From an uncultured Pelagibacteraceae bacterium (GTDB lineage Bacteria; Pseudomonadota; Alphaproteobacteria; Pelagibacterales; Pelagibacteraceae), in assembly GCA_902554785.1 (NCBI GenBank), contig CACDQG010000002.1, positions 1 to 64,000 on the forward strand: a DNA stretch of 64,000 nucleotides, read 5' to 3'. The notes beneath the pieces were generated by a model, which was given only the letters and a program-made list of their open reading frames with translations, was not told where the DNA came from and did not search any database. Both the position numbers and the translations under genes were made by a program. Below, piece after piece: positions 10,748-22,391 of this stretch (its first letter is position 1; each line of letters opens with the position of its first letter).

Positions 10748-10784
10748 AAAAGACCTTAAACGCGAAATAAATAAGGTTTTTTTT
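10723..10784 (+). promoter_or_regulatory. Candidate attenuator: two mutually exclusive hairpins upstream of the decarboxylase gene
   Basis: Hairpin 1: GTCTTTTTTTCTTT-ACAT-AAAGTAAAAAAGAC (10723..10754, one T.T mismatch). Hairpin 2: AAAAAAGACCTTA ... TAAGGTTTTTTTT (10746..10784), terminator-like. They share 10746..10754. Confidence 0.5.
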
Positions 10785-10833
10785 ATTAAATTTTTTAAAA
10801 AATCTTTGTGTAAATTAACGAGGAACACATGAA

Positions 10834-12015
10834 ATGGGAAAATTTAAAACAGTTAACGAATTAGTTAACTCATTACAACCTGATTACCCCGTATATTGTA
10901 TACGGCTTAACGAGATTAAAAAATCTGTAAAATTTTTTAAAGATAATTTTCCAGGCAAGATACTCTACGCTGTTAAAACAAATCCTAATGAAAAAATTAT
11001 TAAACAGATTATTGCTAACGGTGTAAATGAGTTTGATGTTGCTTCTCTAAATGAAATTAAGCTTCTTAATAAAATTAAGTCAGATGCGAAGTTACATTTT
11101 ATGCATACTATTAAAAGTAAAGAAAGTATATCATCAGCTTACTTTGATTATGGTGTTAAAAGTTTTTCTCTCGATAGTAAAGATGAGTTGAGGAAAATTC
11201 TAGACGCTACTAATCAGGCAAGAGATTTAGAATTATTTGTCAGAATAGCAATTTCTAATGAACATGCTGAAATAGATCTATCAAGAAAATTTGGTGCGCT
11301 TCCATCTGAAGCTTTAGGATTGGTAAGATTATGTAAAGAACACTCAAAAAAACTTGGAATAAGTTTTCATGTTGGCTCTCAATGTATGCATAAAATCTCT
11401 TACTCAAAAGGAATTCGTGAAATTGGAAATATAATTAAAAAAACAAAAATAGTACCAAATACAATTAATGTTGGTGGAGGATTTCCATCTATATATCCAG
11501 ATCTCAGTCCTGAACCATTAATTAACTATATGGCAGAAATAAAAAAAGAGCTTAATAATTTAAAATTAAATAAATTACCTGAAATCATATGTGAACCAGG
11601 AAGAGCTCTAGTAGCAGAAAGTGGATCTACAATTGTTAAGATTATTTTAAGAAAAAAAAATAACCTTTACATCAATGACGGAACATATGGATCTTTATTT
11701 GACGCTGGAGCACCAAATTTTATTTTACCATCAAAGATGATTACAGGCGGAAGGGTTCAGTCTAAAAAACTCACTGCTTTTAGTTTTTTTGGACCTACTT
11801 GTGATGGGTTAGATTATATGAAAGGACCTTTTTTGTTGCCAAATAATATTAAAGAAGGTGACTATATAGAGTTAGGTCAGCTAGGGGCTTACAGTCTTAC
11901 TTTCAGAACAAATTTCAACGGTTTTTATTCAAATGAAATTCACGAATTAAGTGACAAACCAATTATATCTATGTACGATAATACAAATGATAAGGTTGGT
12001 TCTTTAGTAGCTTAA
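10834..12015 (+). CDS. Ornithine/lysine decarboxylase (fold III PLP-dependent)
   Basis: YAVKTNPNEKII PLP-lysine motif, HVGSQC, GGGFPSIYP, EPGRALVAESG, FGPTCDGLD; AGGA upstream of ATG. Confidence 0.9.
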   Translation: MGKFKTVNELVNSLQPDYPVYCIRLNEIKKSVKFFKDNFPGKILYAVKTNPNEKIIKQIIANGVNEFDVASLNEIKLLNKIKSDAKLHFMHTIKSKESISSAYFDYGVKSFSLDSKDELRKILDATNQARDLELFVRIAISNEHAEIDLSRKFGALPSEALGLVRLCKEHSKKLGISFHVGSQCMHKISYSKGIREIGNIIKKTKIVPNTINVGGGFPSIYPDLSPEPLINYMAEIKKELNNLKLNKLPEIICEPGRALVAESGSTIVKIILRKKNNLYINDGTYGSLFDAGAPNFILPSKMITGGRVQSKKLTAFSFFGPTCDGLDYMKGPFLLPNNIKEGDYIELGQLGAYSLTFRTNFNGFYSNEIHELSDKPIISMYDNTNDKVGSLVA

Positions 12016-13061
12016 TGAATAAAAAAAATAGTTCGAATATCGGACACAATAAAAAATCTCTACTTAATACCCCAGTTGAACACATCGATATCAAGTCTTT
12101 TGATGCTCGTAAGATTGTTGATGGTATGAGTAAAATGTCTTTCACTTCAAGAGATACAGCCAGAGCAGCAGCTATTTATAATGAAATGCTTTCAGATAAA
12201 GATTGTTCAATTTTTTTAACCTTAGCAGGTTCAACTTCGGCAGGCGGATGCATGGATCTATACACTGATTTAGTAAAACACAACATGGTTGATGCTATTG
12301 TGGCTACAGGGGCCTCGATTATAGATATGGATTTTTTTGAAGCTCTGGGCTTCAAACATTATCAAGGATCTCAGTTTCAAGATGATACTGAGTTAAGAAA
12401 CAACTATATTGATAGGATTTATGATACTTATATTGATGAAGAGGAGCTACAAGCATGTGACAAAACTATATGTGATATTGCTAATTCTCTTAAACCGAAA
12501 GCATATACCTCAAGAGAATTTATTAAAGAACTTGGAAAATACTTAAAAACAAATTCTAAGAAAAAAAACTCTCTAATAGAGTCTGCTTATGATAATAATG
12601 TTCCTATATTTTGTCCAGCTTTCACAGATAGTTCGGCTGGATTTGGACTTGTAATGCATCAAGAACAAAATCCTAAAAATCACATCACTATAGACTCTAT
12701 AAGAGAATTTAGAGAAATAACTGAAATTAAACTCAGGTCTAAACAATCAGGATTATTAATGATTGGAGGTGGGGTGCCCAAAAATTTTATTCAGGATACA
12801 GTGGTTTGTGCCGAGTTGTTGGGTAAAAAAGTAGATATGCATAAATATGCTATTCAAATAACTGTTGCAGATACGAGAGATGGAGCTTGTAGTAGCTCTA
12901 CTTTAAAAGAAGCTAGCTCATGGGGTAAAGTGAATTTGACGAAGGAGCAAATGGTATTTGCTGAAGCGACAAGCGTGTTACCCTTAATTGCAAGCGATGC
13001 CTTTCATCGTAAACATTGGCAAGCAAGGCAAAAAAGGAATTTTCAAAATTTATTCAATTAA
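12015..13061 (+). CDS. Deoxyhypusine synthase-family protein, probable homospermidine synthase-type enzyme
   Basis: DHS fold motifs (FLTLAGSTSAGG, VDAIVATGASIIDMDFFEALG, DTRDGACSSSTLKEASSWGKV); overlaps the decarboxylase stop. Confidence 0.85.
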   Translation: MNKKNSSNIGHNKKSLLNTPVEHIDIKSFDARKIVDGMSKMSFTSRDTARAAAIYNEMLSDKDCSIFLTLAGSTSAGGCMDLYTDLVKHNMVDAIVATGASIIDMDFFEALGFKHYQGSQFQDDTELRNNYIDRIYDTYIDEEELQACDKTICDIANSLKPKAYTSREFIKELGKYLKTNSKKKNSLIESAYDNNVPIFCPAFTDSSAGFGLVMHQEQNPKNHITIDSIREFREITEIKLRSKQSGLLMIGGGVPKNFIQDTVVCAELLGKKVDMHKYAIQITVADTRDGACSSSTLKEASSWGKVNLTKEQMVFAEATSVLPLIASDAFHRKHWQARQKRNFQNLFN

Positions 13062-13067
13062 AAAATA

Positions 13068-13943
13068 ATGAGTAAAACAAAGATAGCATTAGTACAGATG
13101 AAAATGTCGTCTGACCCAAAAAAAAATATTCAAAATGCTATTGAGAAAATTAATACTGCAGCAAAAAAAGGTGCTAAAGTAATTTGCTTACCAGAGTTAT
13201 TTTTAACAAGATATTTTTGCCAGGTTGAAAGTCATAAAAACTTTGATTTCGCTGAGAAAATACCAGGACCCAGCAGTAACTTATTTTCTGCGCTTGCAAA
13301 AGAGCTAAAAATTATTTTAATAATTTCTTTATTTGAGAAGAAAACTTCTGGACTTTATCACAATAGTAGCATTGTAATAAACGAAAAAGGTAAACTTTTA
13401 GGAAAATATAGAAAGATGCACATTCCTGATGATCCACAATTTTATGAGAAGTTTTATTTTGCTCCTGGAGATTTAGGTTTCAAATCTTTTAAAACCTTAC
13501 AAGGAAATTTAGGAACTTTAATTTGCTGGGATCAGTGGTTTCCTGAGGCAGCAAGATTAACAGCGCTTAAAGGAGCAGAAATTATCTTTTATCCAACTGC
13601 TATTGGATGGCATCCAAAAGAAAAAAGGAAATTTGGAAAGTCACAACTCGATTCCTGGCTTTCAATTCAGAGGTCTCACGCTATTGCTAATGGTATTTAT
13701 GTTGCTGCAATTAATAGAGTTGGAATTGAAAAACAAGGTAATAAAAAAATAGAATTCTGGGGAAACAGTGTAATATTTGATCCAAGTGGTAAAGTTGTTA
13801 AAAAAGCAAATTTAAAAGAAAACATTTTAATTTGTGAAATTGATTTCAAAAAAGTAGAAAACTCTAGACAACATTGGCCTTTTTTCAGAGATAGAAGAAT
13901 AGACTATTACAAAGGACTACTTAAAAATCCAAGAGATGCCTAG
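13068..13943 (+). CDS. aguB: N-carbamoylputrescine amidase (nitrilase superfamily)
   Basis: LPELFLTRYFCQ, KYRKMHIPDDP, LICWDQWFPEAARL motifs; followed by agmatine deiminase. Confidence 0.9.
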   Translation: MSKTKIALVQMKMSSDPKKNIQNAIEKINTAAKKGAKVICLPELFLTRYFCQVESHKNFDFAEKIPGPSSNLFSALAKELKIILIISLFEKKTSGLYHNSSIVINEKGKLLGKYRKMHIPDDPQFYEKFYFAPGDLGFKSFKTLQGNLGTLICWDQWFPEAARLTALKGAEIIFYPTAIGWHPKEKRKFGKSQLDSWLSIQRSHAIANGIYVAAINRVGIEKQGNKKIEFWGNSVIFDPSGKVVKKANLKENILICEIDFKKVENSRQHWPFFRDRRIDYYKGLLKNPRDA

Positions 13944-14982
13944 AATAAAAAAATCTCTTTTCAGGATGCCAGCTGAATGGGAAAGGCAACAGTCAACATT
14001 AATAGGATGGCCTTATAACAAAAATGATTGGCCGGGTAAGTTTAAGAATATTCCTAAGTTATTTGCTAAAATAATTTCTAAAATTGCAATTTCTCAGAGG
14101 GTAAATCTTGTGATAAAAAATCAAAAATCTATAAACACAATTAAAAAATTGCTCAATAAAAATAATGCAAAATTACAAAACATTAAATTTGTAATTTGTA
14201 AAACAGATAGAGTGTGGATGAGGGATACAGGGCCAATATTTGTCAAAGATGAAAAAAATCAAAATATATTATTAAATTGGAAGTTTAATGGTTGGGCTAA
14301 ATATAAAAATTATAGAGCAGATAATAAAGTTAATTTGAGAATAAAAAATCATTACAAGGGAAAAGTCATCAGCCCTAAGTTTAATAAAAAACCAATAGTT
14401 CTTGAAGGGGGAGCGATCGATGTTAATGGAAAAGGTTTGTTACTCACTACAAAAGAATGTTTATTAAGTAAAATTCAACAAAGAAATTCTTTCTTAAAAA
14501 TAAAAAATTATAATTTAATCTTCAAAAAATTTTTTGGAGCAAAAAAAGTTATTTGGCTAAATAAAGGAATCGTGGGAGATGATACTCATGGTCACGTTGA
14601 TGATATTGCTAGATTTGTAAAATCTAATAAAGTTTTTCTTGCTTACGAAAATAATAAAAAAGATGAAAATTATAAAAATCTCGATGAAAACTTTAAAATT
14701 TTAAAAAAAATCAAAATTGACTCCTCACAAATAAAAATTAAAAAAATTCCTATGCCTAGACCTATTTTTATAGATAAAGTCAGAGTTCCAGCATCATATC
14801 TAAACTTTTACATCTTTAATAAATTTGTTTTATTACCTACTTTCAATGATCCTAAAGATAAAATTGTAATCAAAATTTTTAAAAAGGAATTTAATAATAG
14901 AAAAATTATTCCAGTAGATTGTTCTGAATTAATCTGGGGTTTCGGAGCTATTCATTGTTTGACGCAACAAGAACCAAAATAA
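13936..14982 (+). CDS. aguA: Agmatine deiminase
   Basis: RMPAEWERQQSTLIGWPYN, RVWMRDTGPIFV, LEGGAIDVNGKG, GDDTHGHVDDIARF motifs. Confidence 0.9.
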   Translation: MPRIKKSLFRMPAEWERQQSTLIGWPYNKNDWPGKFKNIPKLFAKIISKIAISQRVNLVIKNQKSINTIKKLLNKNNAKLQNIKFVICKTDRVWMRDTGPIFVKDEKNQNILLNWKFNGWAKYKNYRADNKVNLRIKNHYKGKVISPKFNKKPIVLEGGAIDVNGKGLLLTTKECLLSKIQQRNSFLKIKNYNLIFKKFFGAKKVIWLNKGIVGDDTHGHVDDIARFVKSNKVFLAYENNKKDENYKNLDENFKILKKIKIDSSQIKIKKIPMPRPIFIDKVRVPASYLNFYIFNKFVLLPTFNDPKDKIVIKIFKKEFNNRKIIPVDCSELIWGFGAIHCLTQQEPK

Positions 14983-14990
14983 CTTAACCC

Positions 14991-16274
14991 TTAAAGTAAA
15001 ATATTTTTAGGAGACCAGCTAATAACAACTGAAGCACCACCCAAATTTTTATCATCTTTAAATAATAATTTTGCGTTTTGCCTCTCTAATAAAGTTTTAC
15101 CTAAGAAAGTCCCAAGACCCAAACCTGAGTTAGAATTTAATTCAAATGATTTAGATTTTATATATGGTTCTCCTAATTTCTCAATTATGTCTTTGGGAAA
15201 TCCAGGCCCATCATCATTTACTGTGATTTTTATTTCTTTATCATTACTAATAAGAAAAATATTTACTCTACTTTTTGAAAATTTAATTGCATTTCCTATA
15301 AAGTTTCTCAAGCCATAGATCATTTCTGCAGATCTTTGAATGTTAATTTTATTTTTGTCATTGTCAGAAACTAAAGTAATTTCTTTGGAAGAAGTTTCCT
15401 TAAAAGAATTTATGATTTCCTCAAGTAAATCTTCTAATTTTGTTGAGCTAAAAAATTTATCCTCTTCTATTTGTTTTTTTGAAATTCTTTTAAGAATTTC
15501 ACTACATCTTTTAGATTGGCTAATTAATAGATCAATATCTTTTGATAGTTCATTGTTGTCTCCAATTTCTTTTTTCAATTCCTTAGCAACTACACTTATT
15601 GTAGCTAATGGTGTTCCTAGAGAATGTGCTGCTGCTGCTGCTTGTCCTCCTAAAGACTCTAATTCATACTCCTTATAAATTACCTCTTGAAGTTTTTTAA
15701 AAGCTTCCTCTGTTTTCTTCTTTTCACCTGAAAAACGAATGCCAAAATAACTTAAAAATATTAAACCAATCAATATGGAAATTATAATTCCAATTTTATA
15801 AAAATTTGGAAAATGTAATAAATTCATATCCTCTCCTGGCAAAGGTAAGTGAAAAAATGATATGGTTAATAAAAGTAATGATGTTATTAAACCTAAAATA
15901 ATTGTTGTGCCCATACTTAGAAATGTTGAGGAAACAATAGCTGGGATTACTAATAGAAAACAAAAAGGATTGAAAATTCCTCCTGTCAAATAAAGTAGAG
16001 CGCTTAATTGCAATAAATCGATAAGTAAGAAGGGAGCTGCATAAAAATCTTTCAGCTGATTTATTTTAATTCCAAATTGGAGATACAAATTTGTAGCTAA
16101 ACCCAGTGAAATAATCAAATAACTCTCTATGATTGGAAATGGTAAATTTAAGTAATAAAAAACTATACTGATTGCTAAAATTTGGCCAATAATAGCTATA
16201 TACCTCAGAATTGTTAGTGTATTTTTATCTAAGCTTAAGTTCTCTTTTGTTCGGAAAAGAGTTGACCAATTCAT
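14991..16274 (-). CDS. regB: Redox sensor histidine kinase RegB/PrrB
   Basis: Quinone-site-like GGIFNPF, H-box AAAAHSLGTPLATISVVAKEL, conserved Cys in SQSKRCSEILKR. Confidence 0.9.
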   Translation of the reverse strand: MNWSTLFRTKENLSLDKNTLTILRYIAIIGQILAISIVFYYLNLPFPIIESYLIISLGLATNLYLQFGIKINQLKDFYAAPFLLIDLLQLSALLYLTGGIFNPFCFLLVIPAIVSSTFLSMGTTIILGLITSLLLLTISFFHLPLPGEDMNLLHFPNFYKIGIIISILIGLIFLSYFGIRFSGEKKKTEEAFKKLQEVIYKEYELESLGGQAAAAAHSLGTPLATISVVAKELKKEIGDNNELSKDIDLLISQSKRCSEILKRISKKQIEEDKFFSSTKLEDLLEEIINSFKETSSKEITLVSDNDKNKINIQRSAEMIYGLRNFIGNAIKFSKSRVNIFLISNDKEIKITVNDDGPGFPKDIIEKLGEPYIKSKSFELNSNSGLGLGTFLGKTLLERQNAKLLFKDDKNLGGASVVISWSPKNILL

Positions 16275-16278
16275 TTAT

Positions 16279-18360
<2,082 letters not shown>

Positions 18361-18473
18361 TTATCATTTTTTTTAAACAATATAAAATCACTCAAATTAA
18401 GTGTGGTCTAGAAATTACTAATATCAACGATAATAGCTCAAAAAATAAAAAATTTTTTAAATTTAATTATAAA

Positions 18474-19589
18474 TCAAATTTTCATTGGCATAATAACGTA
18501 ATAACTGTTCTTGTCCGCAACATCTTCTATTAAAACAGGCGATGTGGAGTCTTTAAGATTGATCTTCAAATTATTATCTTCGACTTCGGAGGCGATATCA
18601 ATTAAATATTTTGAATTAAAGCTTATATTTAAACCATCAGAGTTAAATTCTGCATTAATTTTTTCATTTCCGTCGCCAGAATTTGCGCTATTTACAGAAA
18701 GCTGAACATTATCTTTACTTATTGCTAACTTTACTCCTTCTTTTCTGTCAATTGATACAGTCGCAACACGCTCTATTGAATTTATGAACTCTTTTTTTTG
18801 TACTTTAAGCACTTTTTGATTGTTCATAGGTACGACTTTTTTGTAGTCAGGAAATTTACCATCTATTACTTTTGAAATTAATTTAATTTTTCCTATAGTA
18901 AATTTAATCTTATTTTCACTAATTTGCATATGCAGCTTTTCATTATTCTCAGAAAGTAATGAACATAGCTGATAAACAGTCTTTCTTGGCAGTATTATTG
19001 GATTAAAATCATTCATCTCATGAACTTCTAAACTGCTTGATGACAGTCTATGACTATCTGTAGCGACTCCAGTTAAAAAATTTCTGCCATGAGCCTCGGT
19101 TAAGTGAAGAAATATTCCATTTAAATAATGTCTTGTATCATCATTAGAAATTGAAATTCTTGTTTTGTTTAATAATTTTAAAAATTTGTCACTTTCCAAC
19201 AAAATTTCTTGACTATTAAAATCATCTGAAAAAGTTGGAAAATTATCTGTTGGTAAACATAGCAGATTAAAATCTGCGTTTTCACTTTTCAAACTAAGTT
19301 TATTTTCAGTTTTTAAGTCAAAACTTAAGTCTGAATTAGATGAAATCTTTCTTAAAATATCAAACAAAATTGCTGCAGAAGTTGTAGTACTTCCCTCTGT
19401 TGCTACTTTTACGTCCGAAATCTCGTCGTAAAAAATTATATCTAAATCAGTTGCAATAATTGATAATTTTTTCTCCTTAAGTTGTAAAAGTACATTTGAC
19501 AAAATAGGTAGAGTGTTTTTTTTCTCTACAATTCCCTGAACAAAGTTTAATGATTTTAATAAATTATCTCTTTTAACTGCAAATTGCAT
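18474..19589 (-). CDS. dnaN: DNA polymerase III beta clamp
   Basis: Beta-clamp sequence (LPILSNVLLQ, ATDSHRLS, C-terminal YVIMPMKI) next to dnaA. Confidence 0.95.
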   Translation of the reverse strand: MQFAVKRDNLLKSLNFVQGIVEKKNTLPILSNVLLQLKEKKLSIIATDLDIIFYDEISDVKVATEGSTTTSAAILFDILRKISSNSDLSFDLKTENKLSLKSENADFNLLCLPTDNFPTFSDDFNSQEILLESDKFLKLLNKTRISISNDDTRHYLNGIFLHLTEAHGRNFLTGVATDSHRLSSSSLEVHEMNDFNPIILPRKTVYQLCSLLSENNEKLHMQISENKIKFTIGKIKLISKVIDGKFPDYKKVVPMNNQKVLKVQKKEFINSIERVATVSIDRKEGVKLAISKDNVQLSVNSANSGDGNEKINAEFNSDGLNISFNSKYLIDIASEVEDNNLKINLKDSTSPVLIEDVADKNSYYVIMPMKI

Positions 19590-19590
19590 T

Positions 19591-20982
19591 TTAATTTTCT
19601 AGCAATAGACTTTTTATTTGATTTATGTTTTTTTTCATTTCATCGTCTTGTTCGGATAGTCTTGTTATGGTTTTAACTGCATGAATAACAGTTGTGTGAT
19701 CTCTATTCGCAAATCTTCTACCAATTTCTGGAAGTGAGCGAGATGTCATTTTTTTTGCAAGATACATTGCTATCTGTCTTGGTCTTGCAAGAGGCCTGGA
19801 TCTTCGCTGGGATAACATTTCACTTAAAGCAATATTAAAATAATTCGACACTACATTTTGAATTTTATCTACTGTTATTACTTTTATTTGGCTAAAAATA
19901 TCTTTTAAAATATTTTTACAATCTGAAATGTTTAAAATTTTATTATGTACTCTGCTAAAAGCTATTATTCTATTCAATATACCTATTAATTCGCGGATAT
20001 TAGTTTTGCTTTCTACGGCAATATAATTAACTACTTCATCGCTTAAGCTGATATTCTCTTTAAATTGATTTTGAATTTCTTGTATTTTTTTCTTAATAAT
20101 TTTTACTTTTAGTTCTAAATCTGGGCCTTCAATATCCACTACTAAACCTCCCGCCAATCTTGATTTTATTCTTTCTTGAACTCTGTCAAGTTTCATTGGA
20201 GATCGATCCGCAGATATAATAATTTGAGATCCTTTATCCATCAAACTATTAAAAGTATGAAAAAATTCTTCTTGCAGACTTTCTTTTCCACTAATAAATT
20301 GGATATCATCAATTATAAAAACTGAAGATTTTCTAAAAAAATCTTTAAAGTTTACCATATCATTTTTTTTAATTGATTTGATGAAATGATACATAAATCT
20401 CTCTGCAGAGATAAACATAACATTGTTTGTATCTTGAAGCCTCAAACCAATGGCATTGAGTAAATGAGTTTTTCCTAAACCAACTCCACCGCAAATGTAT
20501 AAAGGGTTATACCTAGAAACATGTTCACATACCTTTTTAGAATACGATAATGCTATTTCGTTACTTTTTCCACCAATAAAGGTTTCAAAATTTAAATTTG
20601 GGTTAAGCCTATTATAATTAACAATTGAGTTTTGAATTTCCGTTACTTTATTAATTTGATCGATTTTTAAAAAATCTTGATTATTTTTTACTTCTTCAAT
20701 TATTTTAAATTCAATCCGATTTAAGCTTAGTTTGAAGCTTTTTACTTGCTCTAAGATCTTGTCTAAATACCTTGAAACAATCCAGTCTCTGAAAAACCTC
20801 GTTGGAACGCCTAAAATTAAGTAATCATTGAATTCTTTCTCTAAAGTGATTTTTTGTAACCAGCTATTGTATACTTCACTACCAAATGTCTTTTTAAAAG
20901 CAGATTGAATTTCTTCCCAATTTAAAGTTTTTTCTTCCTCGGAAATATAAACATTTTGTTTTTTTATATTATTTTTTTCCAT
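19591..20982 (-). CDS. dnaA: Chromosomal replication initiator DnaA
   Basis: NPLYICGGVGLGKTHLLNAIG, DDIQFISGKE, and domain IV RPRQIAMYLAKKMTSRSLPEIGRRFANRDHTTVIHAVKTI. Confidence 0.97.
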   Translation of the reverse strand: MEKNNIKKQNVYISEEEKTLNWEEIQSAFKKTFGSEVYNSWLQKITLEKEFNDYLILGVPTRFFRDWIVSRYLDKILEQVKSFKLSLNRIEFKIIEEVKNNQDFLKIDQINKVTEIQNSIVNYNRLNPNLNFETFIGGKSNEIALSYSKKVCEHVSRYNPLYICGGVGLGKTHLLNAIGLRLQDTNNVMFISAERFMYHFIKSIKKNDMVNFKDFFRKSSVFIIDDIQFISGKESLQEEFFHTFNSLMDKGSQIIISADRSPMKLDRVQERIKSRLAGGLVVDIEGPDLELKVKIIKKKIQEIQNQFKENISLSDEVVNYIAVESKTNIRELIGILNRIIAFSRVHNKILNISDCKNILKDIFSQIKVITVDKIQNVVSNYFNIALSEMLSQRRSRPLARPRQIAMYLAKKMTSRSLPEIGRRFANRDHTTVIHAVKTITRLSEQDDEMKKNINQIKSLLLEN

Positions 20983-21211
20983 GTAGTAAAATTAATAAGA
21001 GCTTTCTTTAAACTCTCATTTAGAAAGTTTTGCAAGATTTATTTTAAAATTTTTAAAAAAAAATTGATCTAGGTTGTATCTTTAACGTCACGATAGAAAA
21101 AAAAATTTAAAAAAAAATTACAACTTTTAAATGAAACAATATTTTGATTAATAAAACTAAATGTAGTTTTACAAATTCAATTTTAACAACTTAGAATTGT
21201 TAAAAATTTAA

Positions 21212-21463
21212 TTAAATTTTTTTTGAAACTCTTGAAATTTTTCTTGCTGCAGTTTTTTTATTTATTACTCCAGATTTAGCAACCTGCATTAGAATCGATT
21301 GAAATTTTGAAAAATATTTTTTTGCTTTTTCTTTTTCTTTTGATTTTATAAGAGAATCCATTTTTTTTATTGCACTTTTAAATTTGCTTTTTCTGATCCG
21401 ATTGATTTGAGTTTGTTTCTTAACTCTTCTTACTCTTCTGATAGCTGATTTTGTATTCGGCAT
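21212..21463 (-). CDS. rpsT: 30S ribosomal protein S20
   Basis: MPNTKSAIRRVRRVKKQ... S20 pattern; upstream of dnaA. Confidence 0.93.
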   Translation of the reverse strand: MPNTKSAIRRVRRVKKQTQINRIRKSKFKSAIKKMDSLIKSKEKEKAKKYFSKFQSILMQVAKSGVINKKTAARKISRVSKKI

Positions 21464-21507
21464 TTAAAAAAATTATATATATGTACAAATAATTAGGGTC
21501 AACTTTA

Positions 21508-22380
21508 TTATTTTTGGCATCTCTTGCAAAAAAATGATGATCGATTTGATATGATTGATCTAATTATAATTGTGCTACAATCAGTATTAGAACATTTTTC
21601 ACCCTCACGTCCATAAACCTTAAAATGTTGTTGAAAAATGCCTTTTTTTCCATCATCACTAGAAAAGTTTTTAATTGATGAACCTCCTAATTTAATTGAA
21701 TATTTTAATACTTTCTTTGTATTTTTAACAATTTTATTTATTTCAAAATCTTTCAGTTTGTTTAGCTTTCTTGAAGGTTTTATTCTACATAAAAAAAGAA
21801 TTTCATTAACGTAAATATTTCCTAAACCAGAAATGCATTTTTGATCCATTAAAGTATCTTTTATACATCTATTTCTGTTAGTTATATAAGTTTTGAAATA
21901 ATTAAAATTAAAATCTTTTTTTAATGGTTCTGGTCCCAAATTCTTGAAATGATTATTTTTAAGATACTCAGTTTTTTTTTTGTATACTTTTATAAAACCA
22001 AATTTTCTAACATCGTTGTATATTAATTTCCGTTTATTCTCAAAGAAAAAAATAACTCTATCATGTTTTAAATCTTTGATCTCATTAATTTCATAATAAA
22101 AGCTAGTTTTAAACTTTTTATTTAGCTCATTGCTAAAAAAAAATTTTCCTGTCATTCCTAAATGTACTAGCATAAAAACATTATTATTTATTTTGAAGGT
22201 TAAGAATTTTGATCTACGCTCTATTTTTTTGATTTTCTTGCCAGCTAACTTTAAAATATTATCTTTATCTATCTTATACCTTAAATTTTCATCATTGATC
22301 TTTACTTTTTTGATTCTCAAATTTAAGATTTTCTTCTCTAAAGACCTTTTAACAACTTCAACTTCGGGTAATTCTGGCAT
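21508..22380 (-). CDS. mutM: Formamidopyrimidine-DNA glycosylase
   Basis: MPELPEVEVVKRSLEKK, LGNIYVNEILF, C-terminal zinc finger C-X4-C...CKRC. Confidence 0.95.
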   Translation of the reverse strand: MPELPEVEVVKRSLEKKILNLRIKKVKINDENLRYKIDKDNILKLAGKKIKKIERRSKFLTFKINNNVFMLVHLGMTGKFFFSNELNKKFKTSFYYEINEIKDLKHDRVIFFFENKRKLIYNDVRKFGFIKVYKKKTEYLKNNHFKNLGPEPLKKDFNFNYFKTYITNRNRCIKDTLMDQKCISGLGNIYVNEILFLCRIKPSRKLNKLKDFEINKIVKNTKKVLKYSIKLGGSSIKNFSSDDGKKGIFQQHFKVYGREGEKCSNTDCSTIIIRSIISNRSSFFCKRCQK

Positions 22381-22391
22381 ATAATTCTACT

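Noticed and set aside
10676-10828. N-terminal extension of the listed RegA ORF (MFLVNLHKDFLKN...)
   Set aside because: Does not resemble RegA, and the DNA is better explained as regulatory leader with paired hairpins.
20983-21211. AT-rich gap between dnaA and rpsT as a possible oriC
   Set aside because: No TTATCCACA-type DnaA boxes seen. Only simple inverted repeats (AAAACTA-AATG-TAGTTTT at 21153..21170; TTTTAACAA...TTGTTAAAA at 21181..21205), the latter possibly an rpsT 3' hairpin without a clear T-run.
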